Assembly (NCBI GenBank): GCA_030295235.1
Contig: AP026137.1
Location: forward strand, 1 to 64,000
Origin: Fistulifera solaris
Lineage: Eukaryota > Bacillariophyta > Bacillariophyceae > Naviculales > Stauroneidaceae
Reading direction: 5' to 3'
Length of the DNA stretch: 64,000 nucleotides
Part shown: piece by piece, positions 21,744 to 31,617 of the stretch
Layout of the letters: every line of letters begins with the position of its first letter
Numbering within the stretch: the first letter of the stretch is position 1
The notes under the pieces: model-generated
What the model saw: only the letters and a program-made list of their open reading frames with translations
What the model was told of the DNA's origin: nothing
The model's database searches: none
Position numbers and translations under genes: made by a program

Positions 21744-23400
21744 TTACTGTTCTCTTTTCCGCTTCAAACCATCACTATTAATAGCTGGAGCATCGGAGAC
21801 ACAAAAATCGGGTTCCTCTGATGATTCGAGGCCTGCAGGAGAAGTCCTTTCCTCATCTAGGCTCAAATCAGCCAACAGCTCGCACAACATGTCGGTGTGA
21901 TTTGAAAGTAAGAGCCCAATGTATTGGTAGTTTGACCATGCACTTTCTGTCAGAGCCGGTCCTAACAGTAGTCGTCGTGATTTTCCCGATTCTTCAATAA
22001 GCCTCGCCGATCCATTCAAGAAGTTATTTAGAGCGTAAATCTTTTCAATGCTGGTACCATTGGATATCTTCTTGCCCCAGCGATCGAGAACGACAATGTC
22101 GCGCCTTAGAGAGAGTAGCCGTTCCAGAGCGGAATAGTAAGGTTGACATTGACTGTGAAAATCGTCATCACTTGCGGCCTCAAATTCGTAGACTGGAGGA
22201 TAGGTATGTAAGTTGATTGTACGCAATCCTTTGTGCTCGGTCACGGCATGGAATATTGTCTCCACGTGAGATATCTCATAGAAGAGAAAATCCATATTGC
22301 ACAACTTTAAATGGGTCAACTTTGGGTTGTTGTTGATTGCGACAATCAAAGCCTGCATAATTTCTGTTTCATCCAGCCTCAAGTAGTGATCAAGCGAAAT
22401 CCCCATTGTTTCAAAATGACCTAGCTGGGCCACTCGATGTAAAACTGCAACGAGTATCTATCCCATAATGTCCATATCTCTCTCAAAGAACGTCAAATCA
22501 AGTTTCGTCGTCACTATTTCAAGCGATTCAAAATCACTAGGCTCGACGTATTGCGCGTTGATCTTATAATCCAACTCATGCGCTTTGGCGGCGAACGGAA
22601 CTAAGACACTTTCCTGCCTGGGATAAGCAACCGCAAGCTTATCAAATATCGTGAGTTTTGCAAGCCGATCTAGGTTGATTGAGCTGATTGAGAAAAACCC
22701 ATTCGAATGTAAGGTGTCGACATCCAAGAGAAGAGAACCAAATGTAGATTGTCGTTGTTCGAGAGCATCAATGAAAATCGTGCCATCATCTTTGTCTTCC
22801 TCGCTCATGTACATATGCTCATAGTTAATGGTCAATTTCAAAGGAAAAGGCCGTGTCGCCAAAATTCTGGCTTGCTCCGACGTCCAGGTTGCGACTTGAA
22901 GCTGTAGCATGCGCGTCGGATTCGACTCCAAGATGCGAATCAACTGTTCCGGACCAATTGCTGCAAAATCAAACTCTCGACTTTCTTCCATTCCACTGTA
23001 AACTGCAACACTATTGACGTGAAGTGCGGTTTTCACGTCTTTCGGAACTTTGAGTGACCACAACCAGGTGGCCGTTTCGGCAACCGCTGCATCCTCTTTG
23101 CCGTAAATTGCGTCGTATAGCAGTGTATCGCCGTTATAAATATGAAAGGAAATACATCGTTTCTTCGGAGTAAGGTACAACGCCAGTCCACGCTTCAAAC
23201 AGATGATCGTTTCATTGTCGCACAAAATCGAAAGAAAGTCATTTTGTCCTTCATAAATTTCACTCAAATGGTCCGGCTCACGAAGAATGGTGTAAAGGTC
23301 TACTGGTTCGGTGAGCAGTTCAGCTCGGAGTCGTTTTTGCATCGATGTGAGCTGTTTCTCAGGGCTCAGGGATGAGACTTAACACATTTTCGGTGTTCAT
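21744..23400 (-). CDS. Family copy 10, nearly intact (one stop, one 7-bp duplication)
   Basis: The ATG at 23400 opens MNTENVLSLIPE. A 7-bp tandem duplication (CCCTGAG twice) then shifts the frame just before KQLTSMQKRLRAELL. From the Met at 23342 the frame is open through REPDHLSEIY, LCDNETIICL, YGKEDAAVAETATWLWSL, IGPEQLIRILESNPTR, ATRPFPLKL, DDGTIFIDALEQRQSTFGSL, LVPFAAKAHELDY and DFESLEI. A single in-frame TAG stands just before ILVAVLHRVAQLGHFE. The second half (21744-22433) is open to the end: LERLLSLRRDIVVLD, ISNGTSIEKIYALNNF, YIGLLLSNHTDMLCELL and a GLKRKREQ basic tail. With only two lesions this copy is either freshly dead or affected by base errors. Confidence 0.8.
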
Positions 23401-24048
23401 TCGCTGCGGCTGCATTATGTGAGATTGCCTGTCTGTCTACTAATGTTGCGGTTCAACACGAATGCTGACTGATACGGTAGTAGTTGATTGATTTGCGTAT
23501 CCAGCGACGGCAACAAAAAGAGGTCTTTTGATTAACAATGGTCTCTATCAGCGCGCTCTGAGCACCAAAACCACCGCAAAACTGTAGTCAAAAATTAACA
23601 ATTAGAATAAACAAGATGCCGGACGAACGATCGAGAAGGATCGTTATTCAACAGAATGATTGCCGGAAGCTTATAAATGAAAAAAATGAAGATTGCTGCT
23701 AAGGTTATCTGCGCTCTGCCGCCGCGTCGCAGCAACCAAGGTGCAGCAACCCGTCGCTTTCGGGCTTATTACAAAGATAGCTTGGCGTATACTGTCTCAG
23801 CGCTACCACGACTACATTTCAGTCATGAGTGGATTAGGTTCTACGTCGTTCATGTTCAGTAACTTGCCTCTTTTCTTCTAGCCATTTTATCCAGCAGTTT
23901 AATAATGCATATTCCTGTAATCATAATTACGCCTTTTAATTTCTGTTTGGTGCGGCTGATAACGAAACCTTTACGACTTTAATTGAAGACGGATTTGATG
24001 CCGTATACGCAACACAATACAACGAGGCATATCAGAGGCATAAACGTG
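23401..24048. other. Spacer between copies 10 and 11
   Basis: About 650 bp without a gene. A CAGTC-type dyad (CACGACTACATTTCAGTCATG) lies at 23807-23827, about 410 bp upstream of copy 10. Confidence 0.45.
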
Positions 24049-25665
24049 TCATTGCTCTTCTCTTTTGCGTTTCAAACGATCCGCTGCAGGACGAGAAACA
24101 TCAGAGGCGCTTGGAGTCGATCCTAATCTTCCACTTAACGCCCATTCTTCAGCCACAAATTCGATCAACATGTCGGTGTGATTTGAAAGTAAGAGCCCTG
24201 TGTATTGGTACTTTGACGATGCACCTTCTGTCAAAGCTAGTCCAACTAATAGTGATCGCATTTCTTCCGATTCCCTGATTAGCCCCGCCGATCCATGAAA
24301 GAACTTATTCAAAGCATAAATTTTGTCAATGGTGGTTCCATTGGTTATCAATTTGTCCCCAAAACCGAGAACGGTAAGGTTGCGGTTGCGCGAAAGCAAT
24401 CGCTCCAGCGCAGAATAGTACGGTTGAGACTGGATATTGTACTCCTCACTTCCGGGAAGAGCATCAACTTCTGGATAGCTATCCAAGTTGATGGAACGCA
24501 GTCCGGCGTGCTCGCTCAAAGCATGAAAAACCCTCTCCAAATGTGAGTCTTCGTAAAAGAGAAAATCCATTTCGCCTAACTTCAGATACTTCAACCCTGG
24601 GTTGTTGTTGATTGCGGCAATCAAAGCTTGTACTGCTGTTTCTGTGCCCATCGTCATCATGCGGTGCTGCAGTGTAATACCAAGGCTCTCGAAATATCCT
24701 AGCTGGGTCACTCGATGCAAGAAGGATATGAGTCGACTATCCATATTGTCGACATCGGGCATATATAACGTCAAATCAAGATTTTTCGTCACAATATCAA
24801 GCGAATCGAAGTCTCTGGGCCGCACATATTCCGCTCTGACTTGCAAATGAATTTCACCCGCTGTAGCAGAGAACGGAACAAGGGCACTTTCTTCGTTCGG
24901 AAACAAAATCGTAAGGTTATCAAATAGCTCGAGTCGGGCGAGCCGTTCCATTTTAACGCGGCTCAACGGGATGGCACGGGCCTGGCTGCCGTGAAGGCAA
25001 AGTGAACCAAAAATTGTTTGTCGCTGCTCCAAAGCATTCAAAAAAGCCGTACCGTCATCTGTGATTGGTTCGGTCAGAAACCCATAAACAAATTCCAAGT
25101 TTAGAGTACAAGGTCGTGTCGCCATAATCACGGCCTGTTCCGGACTAAACGTGCCGACTTCAAGCCAAAGTTTTCGTTGCGGATTTGACTCCAGGATTCG
25201 AGAGAGTTGATCAGGTCGCAGTACTGTAAAGTCAAAATTGCGACTCGGCATACCGTAGACATTAGGAAACGTATTGTTTACGTGAAGGGCTGCCCTTTTA
25301 GTTTCCGCATGCTTCAGCGACCAGAACCAGGTCGCGGTTTCCGCAATCGCTACATCCGTTTTGCCGTAAATAGCACAATTAAGGGGAAACTTTTCGAGCC
25401 AAAGAGTGAAGAAGATGGCTCGCCTTTCGGTGGAAAGAGGCCGCGTCCGACCCACAAAGATGATCGTTCTATTCGTTCGCAGAATCATAATACCGGAATT
25501 CGCTTCCACTTCGATTTCATTCAAATGACTCGGATCCTGACGGAATCTGTAGAGTTCAAGGGGTTTTCCAAACAATTCATGTCGGAGTCTCTGCTGCCTC
25601 CGCGTCAGCTGTTCTCCAGGGATGAGCTCCCAAAGAGACTCATTGCTGATTTGCTGCGACTCCAT
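24049..25665 (-). CDS. Family copy 11, intact 538-residue LRR-like protein
   Basis: This is the reference copy: one open frame with every module. Approximate residues: LWELIPGEQLTRRQQRLR 11-28; LYRFRQDPSHLNEIE 38-52; YGKTDVAIAETATWFWSLK 99-117; LRPDQLSRILESNPQR 148-163; EQAVIMATRPCTLNL 172-187; DGTAFLNALEQRQTIFGSL 202-220; LVPFSATA near 270; DFDSLDIVTKNLDL near 298-311; HRVTQLGYFESLGITL 330s; NPGLKYLKL near 370; LERLLSRNRNLTVLG near 430; ITNGTTIDKIYALNKFF near 445-460; LLVGLALTEGASSKYQYTGLL near 480; and SNHTDMLIEF near 500. The C-terminus is RLKRKREEQ, resembling a nuclear localisation signal. Regular hydrophobic strand spacing suggests a degenerate LRR/RNI-like solenoid. There is no signal peptide or membrane segment. 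The function is unknown. Confidence 0.88.
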   Translation of the reverse strand: MESQQISNESLWELIPGEQLTRRQQRLRHELFGKPLELYRFRQDPSHLNEIEVEANSGIMILRTNRTIIFVGRTRPLSTERRAIFFTLWLEKFPLNCAIYGKTDVAIAETATWFWSLKHAETKRAALHVNNTFPNVYGMPSRNFDFTVLRPDQLSRILESNPQRKLWLEVGTFSPEQAVIMATRPCTLNLEFVYGFLTEPITDDGTAFLNALEQRQTIFGSLCLHGSQARAIPLSRVKMERLARLELFDNLTILFPNEESALVPFSATAGEIHLQVRAEYVRPRDFDSLDIVTKNLDLTLYMPDVDNMDSRLISFLHRVTQLGYFESLGITLQHRMMTMGTETAVQALIAAINNNPGLKYLKLGEMDFLFYEDSHLERVFHALSEHAGLRSINLDSYPEVDALPGSEEYNIQSQPYYSALERLLSRNRNLTVLGFGDKLITNGTTIDKIYALNKFFHGSAGLIRESEEMRSLLVGLALTEGASSKYQYTGLLLSNHTDMLIEFVAEEWALSGRLGSTPSASDVSRPAADRLKRKREEQ

Positions 25666-26638
25666 TATGAATCTAGTCAGTTAGATGCTTAATAACGCCG
25701 TTTTATCGCAAGATCAAGAGAGATATCACCGAACGCGATGAACTGTTGACGCGAGCAGCCAATTGTGACCCACTAAAATTGCCGCTCATGCTCGCATTTC
25801 CTCATACGCTGCAAGACGGTAAGTAAAGAAACAATGAAATAGGGATGCCAAGTACTTGTACTTTCGACTGCAAAAGATAGGAAGGAACAACGATGATGCG
25901 TCGAAGCTTTTTTGTGGCGTTGAGTGATGCTCGCGCACAAAGGTTTTTCAGAGAGTATGTCGCGGAAAAAATAATATACTCCGTATCAAGTTTCATATTA
26001 CGCATTTGGGTACCGTATTGATTACCGGTAGGATCAGTAGGCTTCATGACTGAAGTCCAGTCTTGGTTTTTAATAAAAGTAGTCTACACATTGTTCAACA
26101 GTGAAGAGCACAGAACTTCTGCGAACAATGTTGAGAGGAGTTATCGCAGACCAATCTATATGTGCATGAATTATGCTTCAAATACAAATGATTATTCACA
26201 ACGTTGGTGACTTTAAAAGGTGACGGGGAATCGATTATTCCCAATTGTGGGGCTAAAAGATGTCCATGAGATAGAAAAGGATTACGCCATGTACAGTTTT
26301 CCCGTGTAGAGTTTGAATCAGAAGCATTTCGACTATACTACGAACCATCGTCTTCCCGCATCGATCTCTTTCACTAAGTTGCGATGGTTAGGGAGGAATC
26401 GGCAACAAAATGACACTATCATTGCGGACTAAAAGGTCTATTCTGTTTAGGAAGAGAGATGTTGAAGTCTTTCAACATTTCGCAATGGGCCCATGTAATA
26501 ACGCAGAGCCATCAGAAAAAATCGTCTTGATACCAGGTTCACGAGAAATGCCGAATCGGATCGCCAATAAAGGGTACGGTCGACTAGAAGAAGAGAACTA
26601 CTGGAGTAGTATTTACAATGCACGGTAGGCGGATATGT
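25666..26638. other. Spacer between copies 11 and 12
   Basis: This is about 970 bp, the longest simple spacer in the array. It carries TACTCCGTA at 25977-25985 and a CAGTC-type dyad at 26045-26062 (about 380 bp upstream of copy 11). No gene is recognised. Confidence 0.45.
26045..26062. promoter_or_regulatory. CAGTC-type palindrome upstream of copy 11
   Basis: CATGACTGAAGTCCAGTC is the spacer dyad seen at 10126, 42589 and elsewhere. Here it is upstream of the intact copy 11, so it is a candidate promoter element. Confidence 0.45.
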
Positions 26639-28306
26639 TCACTCGATTTTTCTTAACACTCTCTTTTGCTTCAAACTACTAACGAATCTATCCAGAGGAA
26701 ACGAGAACAAGTTCTCAAAGAGTGGACTTCCAGCTGAATCGCCGATTTCCTCTGCAATCAAACCAGCTACCAACTCGCACAGCATGTCTGTATGATTTGA
26801 TAGCAACCGTCCCGTGTACTGAAAGTTCGCTGATTGCGCTGGGTAAGCGCCGCTATGATTAGCAGCGAACGGAATTTTCCCGATTCTTTCCAAAGGTTCA
26901 CCATTTCATTATAAAAGTAAAGATTGTCAATGACAGCCACGTTTGAGATCCTACGGCCCAAATGGTTATAAAAGACAAGGTTCCGGTTGAGAATGAGTAG
27001 ACGTTCGAGCGCGGAATAATATGGTTTGCTTTCTCTTTCGTGATTCTTCCTCGGATTCCGCGTAAATGATTGGTGGATACACTTGCAAGTCGATTGTACG
27101 TAGTCCATCGTGCTGGCTAATAGTGTGAAAGATCTTCTTCAAATCACCATCCTGATTGATAAAAAGAAACTCGAAACCACCTAATTTCAAATGCTTCAGC
27201 CCTGAATTGCTGTTGATAGCACCAACTAATGCTCGAGTGATAGTGTCTGTGTCATCCCCTGCCATAAAGTGTGTGAGTGAAATGCCCAGGCTTTCAAAAT
27301 GGCCCAGCTGAGCAGCTCGATTGAAAAATGAAATCAGTAGTCCATCCCTGTCGCTCTTTTTCTTTCACAAACAACGAAAGATCAAGATTTTTGGTCTCGA
27401 TGTCAACAGAATGAATGTCTTCCGGCCGAATCAAGCATCCTTCGACTGTATATTGAAGGGAGTTTGCTTTGGTCGCAAAGGGAACAAGTGCACAATCAGG
27501 ATCAATGTTAAAAAACTCAATTTTGTCCAGTATCCCTTCCAGATTCATAAGTTGTATTAGGTTGACGCGGCTGAAAATGGTAGCTTCTCCCGGGCTCGGA
27601 GATCACAAGAGAGCCAAACAACGAATTACGTTTTTCCAGCTCATCTACTAGAACAGTACCGTCAACTTTGACACTGCATTACCCCAGCTCCCTCCACGCG
27701 CACTGACAATCTTCAACTTCAAAGGAAACGACCGCGTTGCAAGAATCTTGGCCTGTTCCGGGGTCCAGCTTCCTATCTCGAGTTCCAGCTGACGTGGTCG
27801 GGTTGGACTCTAAAATACGAATAAGTTGATCGTCTCGGATGGCGCCAAAGTCAAAATTGCTGAGGGCATCCCCCTCTAACATGGAAAAACAATTGACCTG
27901 TAGTGACGCTTTCCTCTCCCTGGTGCTTCAGAGACCACAGAAAAGTTAATGTCTCGGCAATGGCTTCATCAGTCTTGCCATAGACGGTAAAGCCCAGGGC
28001 GATGTTGCTCAACGAAATATTGACACTTCGCTCTTCGGCTTCATCCCCATAATGATGGTACCACAAGTTTATCAATGTTTCGTTGTCGCGCCAAATAGCA
28101 AATGGTCTGTTATGCTGCCACCAATTAGGACCAGTGCGATTCTTACCCCAATCGACATCATTGAGACTGATCGGCTCGCCGAACAAATCGGTAAATGGGC
28201 TCGCTTTCATTAAGATATTCAAGTCGAAGTTCTTGTTGTCGGGCGAGAGCTCGTTTGTCGGTATGAGCTGCAAGATATCGCCTTCGCTCACTTGCTGGAC
28301 TTTCAT
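26639..28306 (-). pseudogene. Family copy 12, several frame breaks
   Basis: A clean start segment lies in 27851-28306: ILQLIPTNELS, ISLNDVDW, IWRDNETLINL, and YGKTDEAIAETLTFLWSLK. The rest moves between frames: RDDQLIRILESNPT (27679-27882), LVPFATKANSLQY and NLDLSLF (27294-27548), SGLKHLKLGGFEFLF (26966-27265), LERLLILNRNLVFYN and ISNVAVIDNLYFYN (26767-27108), and FQYTGRLLSNHTDMLCELV (26639-26893). It ends in a weak basic tail (KQKRVLRK). At least five frame changes make a functional product unlikely. Confidence 0.75.
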
Positions 28307-29190
28307 TTTAGCCGTGAGAGGAGTCTTTTGTTCAGGTTATTTGCTGCTATTCTTTCGACTTATTTATATTGTTGTGAGGCGACGGCTGGTTATCATCTCT
28401 CAACGGTCGGTCTCATCATCATTATTTAACATTTCACATCAAAGAAAGAGAAAAAGATCAGAAAAGAAAAGATCGCTCACTCAACGGTTACAAGGTAGAC
28501 TAGGGGACCTAAAACCTAAAAAATAAAAAATGTTCTTTGCCAGAAATAGAAGCGAAGATTGATATTACGTCAGCTTCTTTTTGAGCCATACACAATAAAG
28601 TGCTATGAAGAAGGATGTAGTAGCAGCGACGTCACACTACGTCAGATCGCGACTTTCTTGTTTCGTCTTGCACGCATGATACACGCCTCGTCCCTTTTTT
28701 CGTTTTCCTCATCACAATACCAGGTATCGTGTACAATATTTGCTTGAAAGGATGGGTGTCAAGGAAAGGATCGACAGCATTGCGATACAGCCATTACAAC
28801 TCAGTGCCGAGTGGAAAGCCAATCATCTTTCCAGAGAGCTGCTCTGGTCTTTGACTTCTTCCGCAATGGCCGTCCTGAAATGATGTTTCTCACACAAGCA
28901 AATGGCATCCCTTTATTTTTCATCAAATAAAGCGAAAGATGTCCACGAGGCCGGTAATCTGTGAACACGGCGAGTGACGGAGAGAACTTTTCAGTCAAGA
29001 TAGATGAATTTCGATTAGTGCACATCCGAGAGAAAAGGCAAAATCAGAAGCGTATTTGGCCACTGTCAGACAGTCGAGTACTAGCTTAATAGTGAGTGAA
29101 CAGCTAAGCCTCAAAGGGTGCGCCTAACTATATGCTCACAAAGTCTTTAAAATCCGGGGTTAAGGACGGCAACGCATGCTGCATTGTCCA
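28307..29190. other. Spacer upstream of copy 12
   Basis: About 880 bp. It contains three ACGTCA cores (near 28567, 28633 and 28645) and TACCAGGTA at 28719-28727. A 74-residue minus-strand open frame at 28801-29025 has no recognisable domain. I do not call it a gene. Confidence 0.4.
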
Positions 29191-30783
29191 TTATAAATCG
29201 CTAGAGGGTTCCTCTTCGAGATCCAAGCCGTCGACGCACTCGCACAGTAAGTCAGTTAAATTTGATATGAACATGGCAGTGAATACAAAGCTTGTCGGTG
29301 CGTTTGTTGCCACAGCCATTGCCATCAGTGTCGGGCGCACGGAAGTACACTCTCTCGCAAGCCTTGTCATTTTATTATGAAATCTATTCACAGCATAGAT
29401 CCACTCAATCGTTGATCCATTGGTGATGACATTTCCCGACTTGTCACAGACCGTAATGCGCCGATTGCGGGAGAGCACTTCTTCCAGCAAAGAATAGAAC
29501 GATTCATTCTTCGGGTCAAATACTGCAATTGTACATGTATCGAGTCCGTTATTGTTTTCCACTGCGTCGCAAATTCTTTCAAGGTAGGGAGTCCAATTTA
29601 AACGCGTGAAAATCGGAGAAGCACTGCTCAAGTCTAAAAACGATAAATTTGGGTTGCACTGGACAGCACGGATAAGAGCTTCTGCGACAAGTGCTGCGTT
29701 TTGCAAATCGTCATCGTCCCATCGAAATCGAAAAAGGAGCAAGTCTAGTCTCTCAAAATGAGCCAATTCAGCCACTCGGTTTAACAACGAGACCACCCAT
29801 CCTCCCCAGCTCGATCGTGAACGGAGCAGATTGATTGACAAACGGAGATCTTTGGGAACTATATCCAGGGAATCAAAGTCGTTCGGCTCCAGATCTATTG
29901 CTTCAAGCTGATACTTTAGAGTTGCCACGTTCGCCGAGAAAGGAAGAAGCGCATACTCTTTTTCACAGCACTCGAGATCAAGCTTATCGAATATCCCCTC
30001 GAGTTGAAAAAAGGCGTCGAAGGTTCGTGAGACTAAGCGGTCCGAATGATGAATTGAGAGTGAATGAAAGAGCCCCAAACGATGCTTCTCGTGCCTGCAG
30101 AGCATCCACGAATGTAGTACCACCGTCGCAGAAGCGCTGGGCCATCTTCCAGTTCATGGGATACGGTCTGGTGGCTAGAATGACAGATAGCTCCGGACTC
30201 CATGTAATGCTTGTCCAATCTAACTGCATTGCTGAATGCTTATCCAATATACGAGCAAGTTGCTCAGGTTGAAGGGCAGCGAAATCGAAAGAGGTGCCTT
30301 TACCACGAGGCCTGGAGCCTTTGATCGTTAAAGGCTGTTGGGTTTCATTCGAGAATTCTAAGGACAAGAACCAGGTCAAAGTCTCTGCCACAGTAGTATC
30401 CGTTTTCCCGTATATTGTGCACCATAGCGACTTGTATGAGTCGCACAACTCGATGCTAAAGCAAACGTTCTGTCCTTGAAAGGATGCTGGCAAGCAGTCC
30501 TCCCAAGATTCCTTCATGTGACGGAAAAGAAAATACCGCACTGCACACATAGAATGGTTCCATTTTCGCACCAGTATGCGAATTCACTATCATCATTCTC
30601 CCGGATAAAATCATCAAAACACCAAGGTTTGCGCCGGAATCGGTACAATCGATCGGAAATGGCTTCATCGGCACTTGCTGTCGCCACCCGAAACGCCTTT
30701 TGCTCGGTTGACACTTCTTCCTCCGGAATAAGCTCAAGGAGCGGTCCCTCGGCTGACTCAGGATTATCACTAGAAAACGACAT
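29191..30783 (-). CDS. Family copy 13, two frame breaks near T runs
   Basis: The start at 30783 opens GPLLELIPEEEVSTEQKAFR, followed by LYRFRRKP and CENGTILCVQ. A one-base shift in the TTTTC/TTTTCC stretch near 30535 moves the frame. 29984-30571 continues with YGKTDTTVAETLTWFLSLE, LQPEQLARILDKH, ATRPYPMNW and DGGTTFVDAL. A six-base T run near 30010 (five would keep the frame) moves it again. The last 300 residues are then open: LEGIFDKLDL, LLPFSANVATLKY, DFDSLDIVPKDLRL, NRVAELAHFERLDLLL, NPNLSFLDLS, LEEVLSRNRRITVCD, ITNGSTIEWIYAVNRF, LRP-like VRPTLMAMAV and SNLTDLLCEC. There is no basic tail. If both breaks are base errors this is a whole gene. Confidence 0.75.
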
Positions 30784-31308
30784 TCAGACAGAAAGTCCTG
30801 GTTGCCTTTGGGTAGAGATTGATAATGAAAGACAAAATAAAACGCGCCGAGGTCGTCGATGGTTTTATCCTTGTCTTCTTACTTTGTAATTGTAAGGTCT
30901 TATTGTGGCGCGCCAGACTGCGAATGCCGATCATGACGTTTTGGAAGATCATAACTTTGGTTTCCGGTACCGCTACGACGACGCATCATCAATTCTTATT
31001 ACGCAATCAGCAATCAGCAATCGCAACGCAATCAAGCAACAAGGAAGGAACAGAAACGTGACTGAAATCAGTCGTAAAATGTCGTCAAAAACTACAAGTA
31101 GAAGTAATCGACAAGACAACGAAGCTTCTTTCTGAAGCCACTAAACCATCGTCAATACCTAAAAAGGCCTGAAGAGAACGTATCAAATTAAGTCATTAAC
31201 TTAGTCAAAGCCTCGAGTCGGGCGTCTTGCAAATTGGCGCCCTTTATTACCGCGAGTTGCAGGTCAGAGTTATTGCTCGATCATATTTAAATTTCTTATT
31301 AAGTGTGG
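30784..31308. other. Spacer between copy 13 and copy 14 remnant
   Basis: About 525 bp. A CAGTC-type dyad (ACGTGACTGAAATCAGTCGT) lies at 31056-31075, about 275 bp upstream of copy 13. No gene is recognised. Confidence 0.4.
31056..31075. promoter_or_regulatory. CAGTC-type palindrome upstream of copy 13
   Basis: GTGACTGAAATCAGTC is a near-perfect dyad of the recurring spacer motif. Confidence 0.4.
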
Positions 31309-31319
31309 TCATTGATTGC

Positions 31320-31520
31320 CCACTAGGAGGGAAAGAACCATTGCCGACAAACCAAAGCTTTTTGATGCGGTATGGACCAACACCATTTCCATAAGCGCAG
31401 GTCGCAGGGAGGTTGGTTCTCTCGCAATGTTTGTAAAATAGTTGTAAAAAACGATTCCGAGAGTAGGTCCAGCGCCGTATAGTCCCATCAATGTAAATAA
31501 AAGAGTTTTTGTTATTTTGT
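31320..31520 (-). pseudogene. Family copy 14, C-terminal fragment
   Basis: Only the last module is present: FYNYFTNIAREPTSLRPALM, then MVLVHTASKSFGLSAMVLS, matching FYNGS..KESTSLRPxLVATALTESAS. It stands alone just downstream of copy 15 and is a remnant of an older copy. Confidence 0.6.
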
Positions 31521-31617
31521 CATAGCCGGTTGTTGAAACGACTGAATATGTAAGTCGTTTCAACTGTTGCGAGTCCGTCATCGGCTACCTATGGTCTCCG
31601 CCCGGTAGGTTTTTAAA

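Noticed and set aside
28801-29025. 74-residue minus-strand open frame in the spacer upstream of copy 12
   Set aside because: No recognisable domain, no family module and length within what chance allows.
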